64,000 nucleotides of DNA from positions 620,001 to 684,000 of the forward strand of contig JAWQEG010001314.1 of the NCBI GenBank assembly GCA_033782935.1, in the 5' to 3' direction. Position numbers and translations under genes: made by a program. The DNA comes from Petrolisthes cinctipes (taxonomy: Eukaryota > Arthropoda > Malacostraca > Decapoda > Porcellanidae). The notes under the pieces are model-generated. The model worked only from the letters and a program-made list of their open reading frames with translations, was not told the origin of the DNA and did not search any database. This document shows, piece by piece, positions 37,647 to 50,624 of this stretch (position 1 is the stretch's first letter; every line of letters begins with the position of its first letter).

Positions 37647-40600
37647 GTGCAAAAAGTCGATATGTGCATGCATCCTCTGTACCCGGTTATATCCCAAAAT
37701 CTGGCTCAAAACCCCCGAAAATTCGATATATTTGGGTCCCAGAAGCGATCTGTACATGCCTACTCAGTGCTAGAATATTTTCAAATTATACGCCAAAAAC
37801 ATAGTAAAATTCGATATTTTGGGTGCCAAAGTCGATATGTGCATGCATCTTCTGTACCCGTTTATATCTCAAATTCAGGCTCAAAACACCCAAAAAATCG
37901 ATATTTTTGGGTCCCAAAAGCCATCTGTACATGCATACTCCGTGTTAGAGTATTTTCAAAATACAGGCCTAAAACATGCTGAAAATCGATATTTTAGCTG
38001 CCCAAAGTTAATATGTGTATGCATCTTCTGTACCCGTCTATATCTCAAATTCATGTTCAAAACACTCGAAAATTCGATATTTTTGGGTCCCAGAAGCAAT
38101 CTGTACATACCTACTTCTTGCTAGAATGTTTTCAAGATACACACCCAAAACATGCTCAAAATCGATATTTTAGGTGCAAAAAGTCGATATGTGCATGCAT
38201 CTTCTGTACCCGTTTATATCTCAAATTCAGGCTCAAAACACCCGAAAATTCCATATTTTTGGGTACCTTAAGCGATCTGTACATGCATACTCAATGCTAG
38301 AATGTTTTCAAAATATAGTCTCAAAACATGCTAAAAATCGATATTTTAGGTGTCCAAAGTCGATATGTGCATGCTTCTTCTGTACCCGTTTATATCTCAA
38401 ATTCAGGCTGAAAACACCGGAAAATTCGATATTTTTGGGTCCCAAAAGCGATCTGTACATGTCTACTCCGTGTTAGAGTATTTTTAAAATACAGTCCCAA
38501 AACATACTAAAAATCGATATTTTAGGTGCCCAAAGTCGATATGTGCATGCATCTTCTGTACCCGTTTATATCTCAAATTCAGGCTCAAAACACCTAAAAT
38601 TCAATATTTTTGGGTCCCAGAAGCTATCTGTACGTGCATACTCCGTGTTAGAGTGTTTTTAAAATAGAGGCCCAAAACATGCTGTAAATCGATATTTTAG
38701 CTGCCAAAAGTCAATATGTGTATGCATCTTCTGTACCCGTCTATATCCCAAATTCAGGTTCAAAACACTCGAAAATTCGATATTTTTGGGTTCCAGAAGC
38801 AATCTGTACATGCCTACTTCTTGCTAGAATGTTTTCAAGATACACACCCAAAACATGCTCAAAATCGATATTTTAGGTGCAAAAAGTCGATATGTGCATG
38901 CATCTTCTGTACCCGTTTATATCTCAAATTCAGGCTCAAAACTCCGAAAAATCGATATTTTTGTGTCCCAGAAGCGATCTGTACATGTCTACACCGTGTT
39001 TGAGTATTTTCAAAGTACAGGCCCAAAACATGCTCAAAATCGATATTTTAGGTGCCCAAAGTCGATATGTGCATGCATCTTCTGTACCCGTTCATATCTC
39101 AAATTCAGGCTCAGAACACCCGAAAATTCGATTTATTTGGGTCCCAGAAGCTTTCTGTACGTGTCTACTCCGTGTTAGAGTATTTTAAAAATACAGGCCT
39201 AAAACATGCTCAAAATCGATATTTTGGGTGCCCAAAGTCGATATGTGCATGCATCTTCTGTACCCGTTTATATCTCAAATTCAGAATCAAAACACCCGAA
39301 TATTCGATGTTTTTGGGTCCCAAAAGCCATCTGTACATGCCTACTCCGTGTTAGAGTATTTTCAAAATAAAGGCCTAAAACATGCTGAAAATCGATATTT
39401 TAGCTGCCCAAAGTCAATATGTGTATGCATCTTCTGTACCCGTCTATATCTCAAATTCAGGTTCAAAACACTCGAAAATTCGATATTTTTGGGTCCCAGA
39501 AGCAATCTGTACATACCTACTTCTTGCTAGAATGTTTTCAAGTTACACACCCAAAACATGCTCAAAATCGATCTTTTAGGTGCAAAAGTCGATATGTGCA
39601 TGCATCTTCTGTACCCGTTTATATCTCGAATTCAGGCTCAAAACACCCGAAAATTCGATTTATTTGGGTCCCAGAAGCGATCTGTACGTGCATACTCCAT
39701 GTTAGAGTGTTTTTAAAATATAGGCCAAAAAACATGCTGAAAATCGATATTTTAGGTGCCCAAAGTCAATATGTGTATGCATCTTCTGTACCCGTGTATA
39801 TCCCTAATTCAGGTTCAAAACACCCAAAAAATCGATATTCTTGTGTCCCAGAAGCGATCTGTACATGTCTATACCGTGTTAGAGTATTTTCAAAATACAG
39901 GCCAAAAACATGCTCAAAATCGATAATTTAGGTGCCCAAAGTCGATATGTGCATGCATCTTCTGTACCCGTTTATATCTCAAATTCAGACTCAAAACACC
40001 CGATTATTCGATATTTTTGGGTCCCAAAAGCCATCTGTACATGCATACTCCGTGTTAAAGTATTTTCAAAATACAGGCCTAAAACATGCTGTAAATCGAT
40101 ATTTTAGCTGCCCAAAGTCAATATGTGTATGTATCTTCTGTACCCGTCTATATCCCAAATTCAGGTTCAAAACACTCAAAAATTCGATATTTTTGGGTCC
40201 CAGAAGCAATCTGCACATGCCTACTTCTTGCTAGAAAGTTTTCAAGATACAGACCAAAAACATACTCAAAATCGATATTTTAGGTGTCCAAAGTCGATAT
40301 GTGCATGCTTCTTCTGTACCCGTTTATATCTCAAATTCAGGCTGAAAACACCGGAAAATTCGATATTTTTGGGTCCCAAAAGCGATCTGTACATGTCTAC
40401 TCCGTGTTAGAGTATTTTTAAAATACAGGCCCAAAACATACTAAAAATCGATATTTTAGGTGCCCAAAGTCGATATATGCATGCATCTTCTGTACCCGTT
40501 TATATCTCAAATTCAGGCTCAAAACACCTAAAATTCAATATTTTTGGGTCCCAGAAGCTATCTGTACGTGCATACTCCGTGTTAGAGTATTTTAAAAATA

Positions 40601-41863
40601 CAGGCCTAAAACATGCTCAAAATCGATATTTTGGGTGCCCAAAGTCGATATGTGCATGCATCTTCTGTACCCGTTTATATCTCAAATTCAGAATCAAAAC
40701 ACCCGAATATTCGATGTTTTTGGGTTCCAAAAGCCATCTGTACATGCCTACTCCGTGTTAGAGTATTTTCAAAATAAAGGCCTAAAACATGATGAAAATC
40801 GATATTTTAGCTGCCCAAAGTCAATATGTGTATGCATCTTCTGTACCCGTCTATATCTCAAATTCAGGTTCAAAACACTCGAAAATTCGATATTTTTGGG
40901 TCCCAGAAGCAATCTGTACATACCTACTTCTTGCTAGAATGTTTTCAAGTTACACACCCAAAACATGCTCAAAATCGATATTTTAGGTGCAAAAAGTCGA
41001 TATGTGCATGCATCTTCTGTACCCGTTTATATCTCAAATTCAGGCTCAAAACACCCGAAAATTCGATTTATTTGGGTCCCAGAAGCGATCTGTACGTGCA
41101 TACTCCATGTTGGAGTGTTTTTAAAATATAGGCCAAAAAACATGCTGAAAATCGATATTTTAGGTGCCCAAAGTCAATATGTGTATGCATCTTCTGTACC
41201 CGTGTATATCCCTAATTCAGGTTCAAAACACCCAAAAAATCGATATTTTTGTGTCCCAGAAGCGATCTGTACATGTCTATACCGTGTTAGAGTATTTTCA
41301 AAATACAGGCCCAAAACATGCTCAAAATCGATAATTTAGGTGCCCAAAGTCGATATGTGCATGCATCTTCTGTACCCGTTTATATCTCAAATTCAGACTC
41401 AAAACACCCGATTATTCGATATTTTTGGGTCCCAAAAGCCATCTGTACATGCATACTCCGTGTTAGAGTATTTTCAAAATACAGGCTTAAAACATGCTGT
41501 AAATCGATATTTTAGCTGTCCAAAGTCAATATGTGTATGCATCTTCTGTACCCGTCTATATCCCAAATTCAGGTTCAAAATACTCAAAAATTCGATATTT
41601 TTGGGTCCCAGAAGCAATCTGTACATGCCTACTTCTTGCTAGAAAGTTTTCAAGATACAGACCAAAAACATACTCAAAATCGATATTTTAGGTGCAAAAA
41701 GTCGATATGTGCATGTATCTTCTGTACCTGTTTATATCTCAAATTCAGGCTCAAAACTCCGAAAATTCGATATTTTTGGGTCCCAAAAGCGACTACATGC
41801 CTACTCCTTGCTAGAAAGTTTTCAAGATACAGACCCAAAACATGCTTAAAATCGATATTTTAG
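37647..41863 (+). repeat. 24-monomer nested unit in long-unit copy 2 (4,217 bp)
   Basis: Collinear with 25,163-29,382 at 12,481-12,484 bp and with 41,864 onward at 4,217 bp until about 43,460. It carries the 3-bp loss at about 41,794 (GCGACTACATGCC against GCGACTTGTACATGCC in the first copy at about 29,310). Confidence 0.75.
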
Positions 41864-42109
41864 GTGCAAAAAGTCGATATGTGCATGCATCCTCTTTACC
41901 CGGTTATATCCCAAAATCTGGCTCAAAACCCCCGAAAATTCGATATATTTGGGTCCCAGAAGCGATCTGTACATGCCTACTCAGTGCTAGAATATTTTCA
42001 AATTATACGCCAAAAACATAGTAAAATTCGATATTTTGGGTGCCAAAGTCGATATGTGCATGCATCTTCTGTACCCTTTTATATCTCAAATTCAGGCTCA
42101 AAACACCCA

Positions 42110-45100
42110 AAAAATCGATATTTTTGGGTCCCAAAAGCCATCTGAACATGCATACTCCGTGTTAGAGTATTTTCAAAATACAGACCTAAAACATGCTGAA
42201 AATCGATATTTTAGCTGCCCAAAGTTAATATGTGTATGCATCTTCTGTACCCGTCTATATCTCAAATTCATGTTCAAAACACTCGAAAATTCGATATTTT
42301 TGGGTCCCAGAAGCAATCTGTACATACCTACTTCTTGCTAGAATGTTTTCAAGATACACACCCAAAACATGCTCAAAATCGATATTTTAGGTGCAAAAAG
42401 TCGATATGTGCATGCATCTTCTGTACCCGTTTATATCTCAAATTCAGGCTCAAAACACCCGAAAATTCCATATTTTTGGGTACCTTAAGCGATCTGTACA
42501 TGCATACTCAATGCTAGAATGTTTTCAAAATATAGTCTCAAAACATGCTAAAAATCGATATTTTAGGTGTCCAAAGTCGATATGTGCATGCTTCTTCTGT
42601 ACCCGTTTATATCTCAAATTCAGGCTGAAAACACCGGAAAATTCGATATTTTTGGGTCCCAAAAGCGATCTGTACATGTCTACTCCGTGTTAGAGTATTT
42701 TTAAAATACAGGCCCAAAACATACTAAAAATCGATATTTTAGGTGCCCAAAGTCGATATGTGCATGCATCTTCTGTACCCGTTTATATCTCAAATTCAGG
42801 CTCAAAACACCTAAAATTCAATATTTTTGGGTCCCAGAAGCTATCTGTACGTGCATACTCCGTGTTAGAGTGTTTTTAAAATAGAGGCCCAAAACATGCT
42901 GTAAATCGATATTTTAGCTGCCAAAAGTCAATATGTGTATGCATCTTCTGTACCCGTCTATATCCCAAATTCAGGTTCAAAACACTCGAAAATTCGATAT
43001 TTTTGGGTTCCAGAAGCAATCTGTACATGCCTACTTCTTGCTAGAATGTTTTCAAGATACACACCCAAAACATGCTCAAAATCGATATTTTAGGTGCAAA
43101 AAGTCGATATATGCATGCATCTTCTGTACCCGTTTATATCTCAAATTCAGGCTCAAAACTCCGAAAAATCGATATTTTTGTGTCCCAGAAGCGATCTGTA
43201 CATGTCTACACCGTGTTTGAGTATTTTCAAAATACAGGCCCAAAACATGCTCAAAATCGATATTTTAGGTGCACAAAGTCGATATGTGCATGCATCTTCT
43301 GTACCCGTTCATATCTCAAATTCAGGCTCAGAACACCCGAAAATTCGATTTATTTGGGTCCCAGAAGCGATCTGTACGTGTCTACTCCGTGTTAGAGTAT
43401 TTTAAAAATACAGGCCTAAAACATGCTCAAAATCGATATTTTGGGTGCCCAAAGTCGATATGTGCATGCATCTTCTGTACCCGTTTATATCTCAAATTCA
43501 GGCTCAAAACACCCGAAAATTCGATTTATTTGGGTCCCAGAAGCGATCTGTACGTGCATACTCCATGTTAGAGTGTTTTTAAAATATAGGCCAAAAAACA
43601 TGCTGAAAATCGATATTTTAGGTGCCCAAAGTCAATATGTGTATGCATCTTCTGTACCCGTGTATATCCCTAATTCAGGTTCAAAACACCCAAAAAATCG
43701 ATATTCTTGTGTCCCAGAAGCGATCTGTACATGTCTATACCGTGTTAGAGTATTTTCAAAATACAGGCCCAAAACATGCTCAAAATCGATAATTTAGGTG
43801 CCCAAAGTCGATATGTGCATGCATCTTCTGTACCCGTTTATATCTCAAATTCAGACTCAAAACACCCGATTATTCGATATTTTTGGGTCCCAAAAGCCAT
43901 CTGTACATGCATACTCCGTGTTAAAGTATTTTCAAAATACAGGCCTAAAACATGCTGTAAATCGATATTTTAGCTGCCCAAAGTCAATATGTGTATGTAT
44001 CTTCTGTACCCGTCTATATCCCAAATTCAGGTTCAAAACACTCAAAAATTCGATATTTTTGGGTCCCAGAAGCAATCTGCACATGCCTACTTCTTGCTAG
44101 AAAGTTTTCAAGATACAGACCAAAAACATACTCAAAATCGATATTTTAGGTGTCCAAAGTCGATATGTGCATGCTTCTTCTGTACCCGTTTATATCTCAA
44201 ATTCAGGCTGAAAACACCGGAAAATTCGATATTTTTGGGTCCCAAAAGCGATCTGTACATGTCTACTCCGTGTTAGAGTATTTTTAAAATACAGGCCCAA
44301 AACATACTAAAAATCGATATTTTAGGTGCCCAAAGTCGATATATGCATGCATCTTCTGTACCCGTTTATATCTCAAATTCAGGCTCAAAACACCTAAAAT
44401 TCAATATTTTTGGGTCCCAGAAGCTATCTGTACGTGCATACTCCGTGTTAGAGTATTTTAAAAATACAGGCCTAAAACATGCTCAAAATCGATATTTTGG
44501 GTGCCCAAAGTCGATATGTGCATGCATCTTCTGTACCCGTTTATATCTCAAATTCAGAATCAAAACACCCGAATATTCGATGTTTTTGGGTTCCAAAAGC
44601 CATCTGTACATGCCTACTCCGTGTTAGAGTATTTTCAAAATAAAGGCCTAAAACATGCTGAAAATCGATATTTTAGCTGCCCAAAGTCAATATGTGTATG
44701 CATCTTCTGTACCCGTCTATATCTCAAATTCAGGTTCAAAACACTCGAAAATTCGATATTTTTGGGTCCCAGAAGCAATCTGTACATACCTACTTCTTGC
44801 TAGAATGTTTTCAAGTTACACACCCAAAACATGCTCAAAATCGATATTTTAGGTGCAAAAAGTCGATATGTGCATGCATCTTCTGTACCCGTTTATATCT
44901 CAAATTCAGGCTCAAAACACCCGAAAATTCGATTTATTTGGGTCCCAGAAGCGATCTGTACGTGCATACTACATGTTGGAGTGTTTTTAAAATATAGGCC
45001 AAAAAACATGCTGAAAATCGATATTTTAGGTGCCCAAAGTCAATATGTGTATGCATCTTCTGTACCCGTGTATATCCCTAATTCAGGTTCAAAACACCCA

Positions 45101-45650
45101 AAAAATCGATATTTTTGTGTCCCAGAAGCGATCTGTACATGTCTATACCGTGTTAGAGTATTTTCAAAATACAGGCCCAAAACATGCTCAAAATCGATAA
45201 TTTAGGTGCCCAAAGTCGATATGTGCATGCATCTTCTGTACCCGTTTATATCTCAAATTCAGACTCAAAACACCCGATTATTCGATATTTTTGGGTCCCA
45301 ATAGCCATCTGTACATGCATACTCCGTGTTAGAGTATTTTCAAAATACAGGCCTAAAACATGCTGTAAATCGATATTTTAGCTGTCCAAAGTCAATATGT
45401 GTATGCATCTTCTGTACCCGTCTATATCCCAAATTCAGGTTCAAAATACTCAAAAATTCGATATTTTTGGGTCCCAGAAGCAATCTGTACATGCCTACTT
45501 CTTGCTAGAAAGTTTTCAAGATACAGACCAAAAACATACTCAAAATCGATATTTTAGGTGCAAAAAGTCGATATGTGCATGTATCTTCTGTACCTGTTTA
45601 TATCTCAAATTCAGGCTCAAAACTCCGAAAATTCGATATTTTTGGGTCCC
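42110..45650 (+). repeat. Partial third copy of the long unit
   Basis: From about 42,110 to 43,460 this matches 37,893-39,240 at 4,217 bp (24 monomers). From about 43,500 to 45,650 it matches 39,630-41,780 at 3,866 bp (22 monomers). The change means two monomers were lost through a hybrid monomer at about 43,463-43,500. Within 42.9-43.4 kb two private variants (GATATATGCATGCATC and GTGCACAAAGTCG) match 30.4-30.9 kb rather than 38.7-39.2 kb. Homology of this quality stops at about 45,650. Confidence 0.8.
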
Positions 45651-45670
45651 AGAAGCGATCTGTACATGCC

Positions 45671-46260
45671 TACTCCTTACTAGAATGTTTTTAAGATACA
45701 GACCCAAAACAAGCTCAAAATCAATATTTTAGGTGCAAAAAGTCGATATGTGCCTGCATCTTCAGTACCCGTTTATATCTCAAATTCAGGCTCAAAACAC
45801 CCAAAAATTAAATATTTTTGGGTCCCAGAAGCGATCTGTACATGTCTACTCAGTGCTAGACTGTTTTTAAAATATCGGCTTAAAACATGCTAATAATCGA
45901 CATTTTAGGTGTCCAAAGTCGATATGTGCATACATCTTTTGTACCCGTTTATATCCCAAATTCAGGCTCAAAACACCCGAAAATTCGATGTTTTTGGGTC
46001 CCAGAAGCGATCTGTACATGCCTACTCAGTGCTAGAATATTTTCAAAATATTGGCACAAGACATGCTAAAAATCGATATTTTAGGTGCCTGATGTCGATT
46101 GGTGAATGCATGTTCTGTACCCGTTTATATTTAAAATTTAGGCTCAAAACACCCGAAAATTCGATATTTTTGGCTCCCAGAAGCGATCTGTACTTGTCTA
46201 CTCCGTGTTAGAGTACTTTCAAAATACAGGCAATAAAACATACTGAAAATCGATATTTTA
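45671..46260 (+). repeat. 5-monomer offset duplication, first segment
   Basis: Matches 46,552-47,140 at 880-881 bp. Shared variants are TACTCCTTACTAGAATG, AAAACAAGCTC, GCATACATCTTTTGTACC, TTGGCTCCCAG and TACTTTCAAAATACAGGC followed by an inserted base before ATAAAACATACTG. Many single-base differences separate the copies, so the duplication is older than those to the left. Confidence 0.75.
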
Positions 46261-46551
46261 GGTCCCCAAAGTCGATATGTGCATACATCTTCTGTACCCG
46301 TTTATATCTCAAATTCAGGCTCAAAACACCCGAAAATTTAATTTTTTTGTGTCCCAGAAGCTATCTGTACATGCTTACTTAGTGATAGAATATTTTCAAA
46401 ATATTGGCCCAAAACATACTAAAAATCGATATTTTGGGTGCCCAAAGTCGATATGTGCATGCATCTTCTGTACCCGTTTATATCTCAAATTCAGGCTCAA
46501 AACACCCGAAAATTAGATATTTTTGTGTCCCAGAAGCGATCTGTACATGCG

Positions 46552-47140
46552 TACTCCTTACTAGAATGTTTTTAAGATACAGACCCAAAACAAGCTCAAA
46601 ATCAATATTTTAGGTGCAAAAAGTCGGTATGTGCCTGCATCTTCAGTTCCCGTTTATATCTCAAATTCAGGCTCAAAACACCCAAAAATTCAATATTTTT
46701 GGGTACCAGAAGCGATCTGTACATGTCTACTTAGTGCTAGACTGTTTTTAAAATATAGGCTTAAAACATGCTAAAATCGACATTTTAGGTGTCCAAAGTC
46801 GATATGTGCATACATCTTTTGTACCAGTTTATATCCCAAATTCAGGCTCAAAACACCCAAAAATTCGATATTTTAGGGTACCAGAAGCGATCTGTACATG
46901 CCTACTCAGTGCTAGAATATTTTCAAAATATAGGCACAATACATGCTAAAAATCGATATTTTAGGTGCCCAATGTCGATATGTGCATGCATGTTCTGTAC
47001 CCGTTTATATTTAAAATTTAGGCTCAAAACACCCGAAAACTCGATATTTTTGGCTCCCAGAAGCGATCTGTACTTGTCTACTCCGTGTTAGAGTACTTTC
47101 AAAATACAGGCCATAAAACATACTGAAAATCGATATTTTA
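46552..47140 (+). repeat. 5-monomer offset duplication, second segment
   Basis: Copy of 45,671-46,260. It ends where GGTGCCTAAAGTCG with GCATGCATC replaces GGTCCCCAAAGTCG with GCATACATC. Confidence 0.75.
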
Positions 47141-48352
47141 GGTGCCTAAAGTCGATATGTGCATGCATCTTCTGTACCCGTTTATATCTCAAATTCAGTC
47201 TCAAAACACCCGAAAATTCGAGATTTTTAGGTCCCAAAAGCGATCTGTATATGTCTACTCCGTGTTAGAGTATTTTCAAAATACATGCCCAAAACATGCT
47301 GAAAATCGATATCTTAGGTGCCCAAAGTGAATATGAACATGCATCTTCTGTACCCGATTATATCTCAAATTCAGGCTCAAAATACCCGAAAATTCAACGT
47401 TTTTGGGTCCTAGAAGCAATCTGTACATGCCTATTCCGTGTTAGAGTATTTTAAAAATACAGGCCCAATTCATGCTGAAAATCAATATTTTAAGGTTCCC
47501 AAAGTCAATATGTGTATGCATCTTCTGTACACGTTTATATCCCAAATTCAAGCTCAAAACACCCGAAAACTCGATATTTTTGTGTCACAAAAGATATCTG
47601 TACATGCCTACTTCGTTTTAAAGTATTTTCAAAATACAGACCCAAAACAAGCTCAAAATCTATATTTTAGGTTAAAAAAGTCGATATGTGCCTGCATCTT
47701 CAGTAACCGTTTATATCTCAAATTCAGGCTCAAAACAACCAAAAATTCAATGTTTTTGGGTCCCAGAAGCGATCTGTACATGTCTACTCAGTGCTAGACT
47801 GTTTTCAAAATATAGGCTTAAAACATGCTACATATCGATATTTTAGGTGTCCAAAGTCGATATGTGCATACATCTTTTGTACCCGTTTATATCCCAAATT
47901 CAGTCTCAAAACACCTGTAAAATTTATATTTTTGGGTCCCAGAAGCAATATGTACATGCCTACTCAGTGCTAGAATATTTTCAAAATATAGGCCCAATAC
48001 ATGCTAAAAATCGATATTTTAGGTGCCCAATGTTGATATGTGCATGCATCTTCTGTACCCGTTTATATCTCAAATTTAGGCTCAAAACACCCGAAAATTC
48101 GATATTTTTGAATCCAAGAAGTGATCTGTACATGCCTACTCTGTGCTAGAATGTTTTCCAAATATAGAGTCAAAACATGCTCAAAATCGATATTTTATGT
48201 GTCCCAAGTCGATATGTGCATGCATGTTCTGTACCCTTTTATATCTCAAATTCAGGATTAAAACACCCGAAAATTCGATATTTTTGGATCCCAGAAGCGA
48301 TCTGTAAATATCTACTCAGTGTTAGAATGTTTTCAAAATATAGGCTTCAAAC

Positions 48353-48512
48353 ATGCTAAAATTCGATATTCTAGGTGTCCAAAGTCTTTTGTACCCGTTT
48401 ATATCCCAAATTCAGGCTCAAAACACCCGAAAATTTAATTTTTTTGGGTCCCAGAAGCTCTCTGTACATGCTTACCTAGTGATAGAATATTTTCAAAATA
48501 TTGGCCAAAAAC
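48353..48512 (+). repeat. Short monomer (160 bp) with a 16-bp internal deletion
   Basis: The monomer start at 48353 and the next at 48513 are 160 bp apart. Related monomers read AAAGTC, then GATATGTGCATACATC, then TTTTGTACCC; here AAAGTC joins directly to TTTTGTACCC. The lost 16 bp lie between two TC dinucleotides, consistent with slippage or microhomology-mediated loss. It removes the middle of half A, including the CGAT-TGT-CATGC-type block. It is the largest intra-monomer length change I noticed. Confidence 0.85.
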
Positions 48513-50624
48513 ATACTAAAAATCGATATTTTGGGTGCCCAAAGTCGATATGTGCATGCATATTCTGTACCCGTTTATATCTCAAATTCAGGCTCAAAAC
48601 ACCCGAAAATTAGATATTTTTGTGTCCCAGAAGCGATATGTCTATGCCTACTCCTTCTTAGAATGTTTTCAAGATACAGACCCAAAACATGCTAAAAATA
48701 GATATATTAGGTGCAAAAAGTCGATATGTGCATGCATCTTCAGTATCCATTTATATCTCAAAATAAGGCTCAAAATACCCGAAAATTCGGTATTTTTTGG
48801 TCCCAGAAGCGATCTGTACATGCCTACTCCTTACTAGAATGTTTTTAAGATACAGTCCCAAAACAAGCTCAAAATCAATATTTTAGGTGCAAAAAGTCGA
48901 TATGTGCCTGCATCTTCAGTACCCTTTCATATCTCAAATTCAGGCTCAAAACACCCAAAAATTCAATATTTTTGTGTCCCAAAAGCGATCTGTACGTGTC
49001 TACTCCGTGTTAGAGTGTTTTTAAAATATAGGCCCAAAACATGCTGAAAATTGATATTTTATTTGCCCAAAGTCAATATGTGTATGCATCTTCTGTACCC
49101 GTCAATATCCCAAATTCAGGTTCAAAACACCAGAAAATTCGATATTTTTGGGTACCAGAAGCGATCTGTACATGCCTACTCCTTGCTAGAATGTTTTTCA
49201 AGATACAGACCCAAAACATGCTCAAAATCGATATTTTAGGTGCAAAAAGTCGATATGTGCATGCATCCTCTGTACCCGGTTATATCCCAAATTCTGGCTC
49301 AAAACACCCGAAAATTCGATTTATTTGGGTCCCAGAAGCGAACTGTACGTGCATACTCCGTGTTAGAGTGTTTTTAAAATATAGGCCAAAAACATGCTGA
49401 AAATCGATATTTTAGGTGCCCAAAGTCAATATGTGTATGCATCTTCTGTACCCGTGTATATCCCTAATTCAGGTTCAAAACACCCAAAAAATCGAAATTT
49501 TTGTGACCCAGAAGCGATCTGTACATGTCTATACCGTGTTAGAGTATTTTCAAAATACAGGCCCAAAACATGCTCAAAATCGATATTTTAGGTGCCCAAA
49601 GTCGATATGTGCATACATCTTCTGTACCCGTTTATATCTTAAATTCAGACTCAAAACACCCGATTATTCGATATTTTTGGGTCCCAAAAGCCATCTGTAC
49701 ATGCATACTCCGTGTTAGAGTATTTTCAAAATACAGGCCTAAAACATGCAGTAAATCGATATTTTAGCTGCCCAAAGTCAATATGTGTATGCATCTTCTG
49801 TACCCGACTATATCCCAAATTCAGGTTCAAAACACTCGAAAATTCGATATTTTTGGGTCCCAGAAGCAATCTGTACATGCCTACTTCTTGCTAGAAAGTT
49901 TTCAAGATACAGACCAAAAACATGCTCAAAATCGATATTTTAGGTGCAAAAATTCGATATGTGAATGCATCTTCTGTACCCGTTTATATCTCAAATTCAG
50001 GCTCAAAACTCCGAAAATTCGATATTTTTGTGTCCCAGAAGCGATCTGTACCTGCATACTCCGTGTTAGAGTGTTTTTAAAATGTAGGCCCAAAACATGC
50101 TGAAAATTGATATTTTAGGTGCACAAAGTCAATATGTGTATGCATTCTCTGTACCCGGTTATATCTCAAATTCAGGCTCAAAACACCCGAAAATTCAATA
50201 TTTTTGGGTCCCAAAAGCGATCTGTACATGCCTACTCAGTGCTAGAATGTTTTCAAAATAGAGGCTCAGAACATGCTAAAAATCGATATTTTAGGTGCCC
50301 GAAGTCGATATGTGCATGCATCTTCTGTACCCGTTTATATCTCAAATTCAGGCTCAAAACACCCAAAAATTCGATATTTTTGTGTCCCAGAAGCGATCTG
50401 TACATGTCTATACCGTGTTAGAGTATTTTCAAAATACAGGCCCAAAACATGCTCAAAATCGATATTTTAGGTGCCCAAATTCGATATGTGCATGCATCTT
50501 CTTTTCCCGTTTATATCTCAAATTCAGACTCAAAACACCCGAAAATTCGATATTTTTGGGTCCCAAAAGCCATCTGTACATGCATACTTCGTGTTAGAGT
50601 ATTTTCAAAATACAGGCCTAAAAC

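Larger units (their letters stand above)
29623..42109 (+). repeat. 71-monomer long unit, copy 2 (about 12.48 kb)
   Basis: Second copy of the long unit. The junction at about 29,590-29,628 joins the end of copy 1 (CTGTACCCTTTTATATC) to the 16.4-kb type (GAATATTCG, then GGGTCTCAAAAGCC). The same TACCCTTTTATATC variant marks the end of this copy at about 42,074. Differences from copy 1 include a four-monomer loss near 35,255-35,338, variant patches at 30000-30031 and 36215-36230, a substituted tract at about 30355-30968 and a 3-bp loss at about 41,794. Outside these, the copies differ by scattered single bases. Confidence 0.85.

Noticed and set aside
16435..42109. The 13-kb duplication as a simple assembly artefact.
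   Set aside because: The copies differ by a four-monomer deletion, at least two clustered patches and many scattered single bases, which an assembler duplicating one segment would not create. A haplotype join cannot be excluded without reads.
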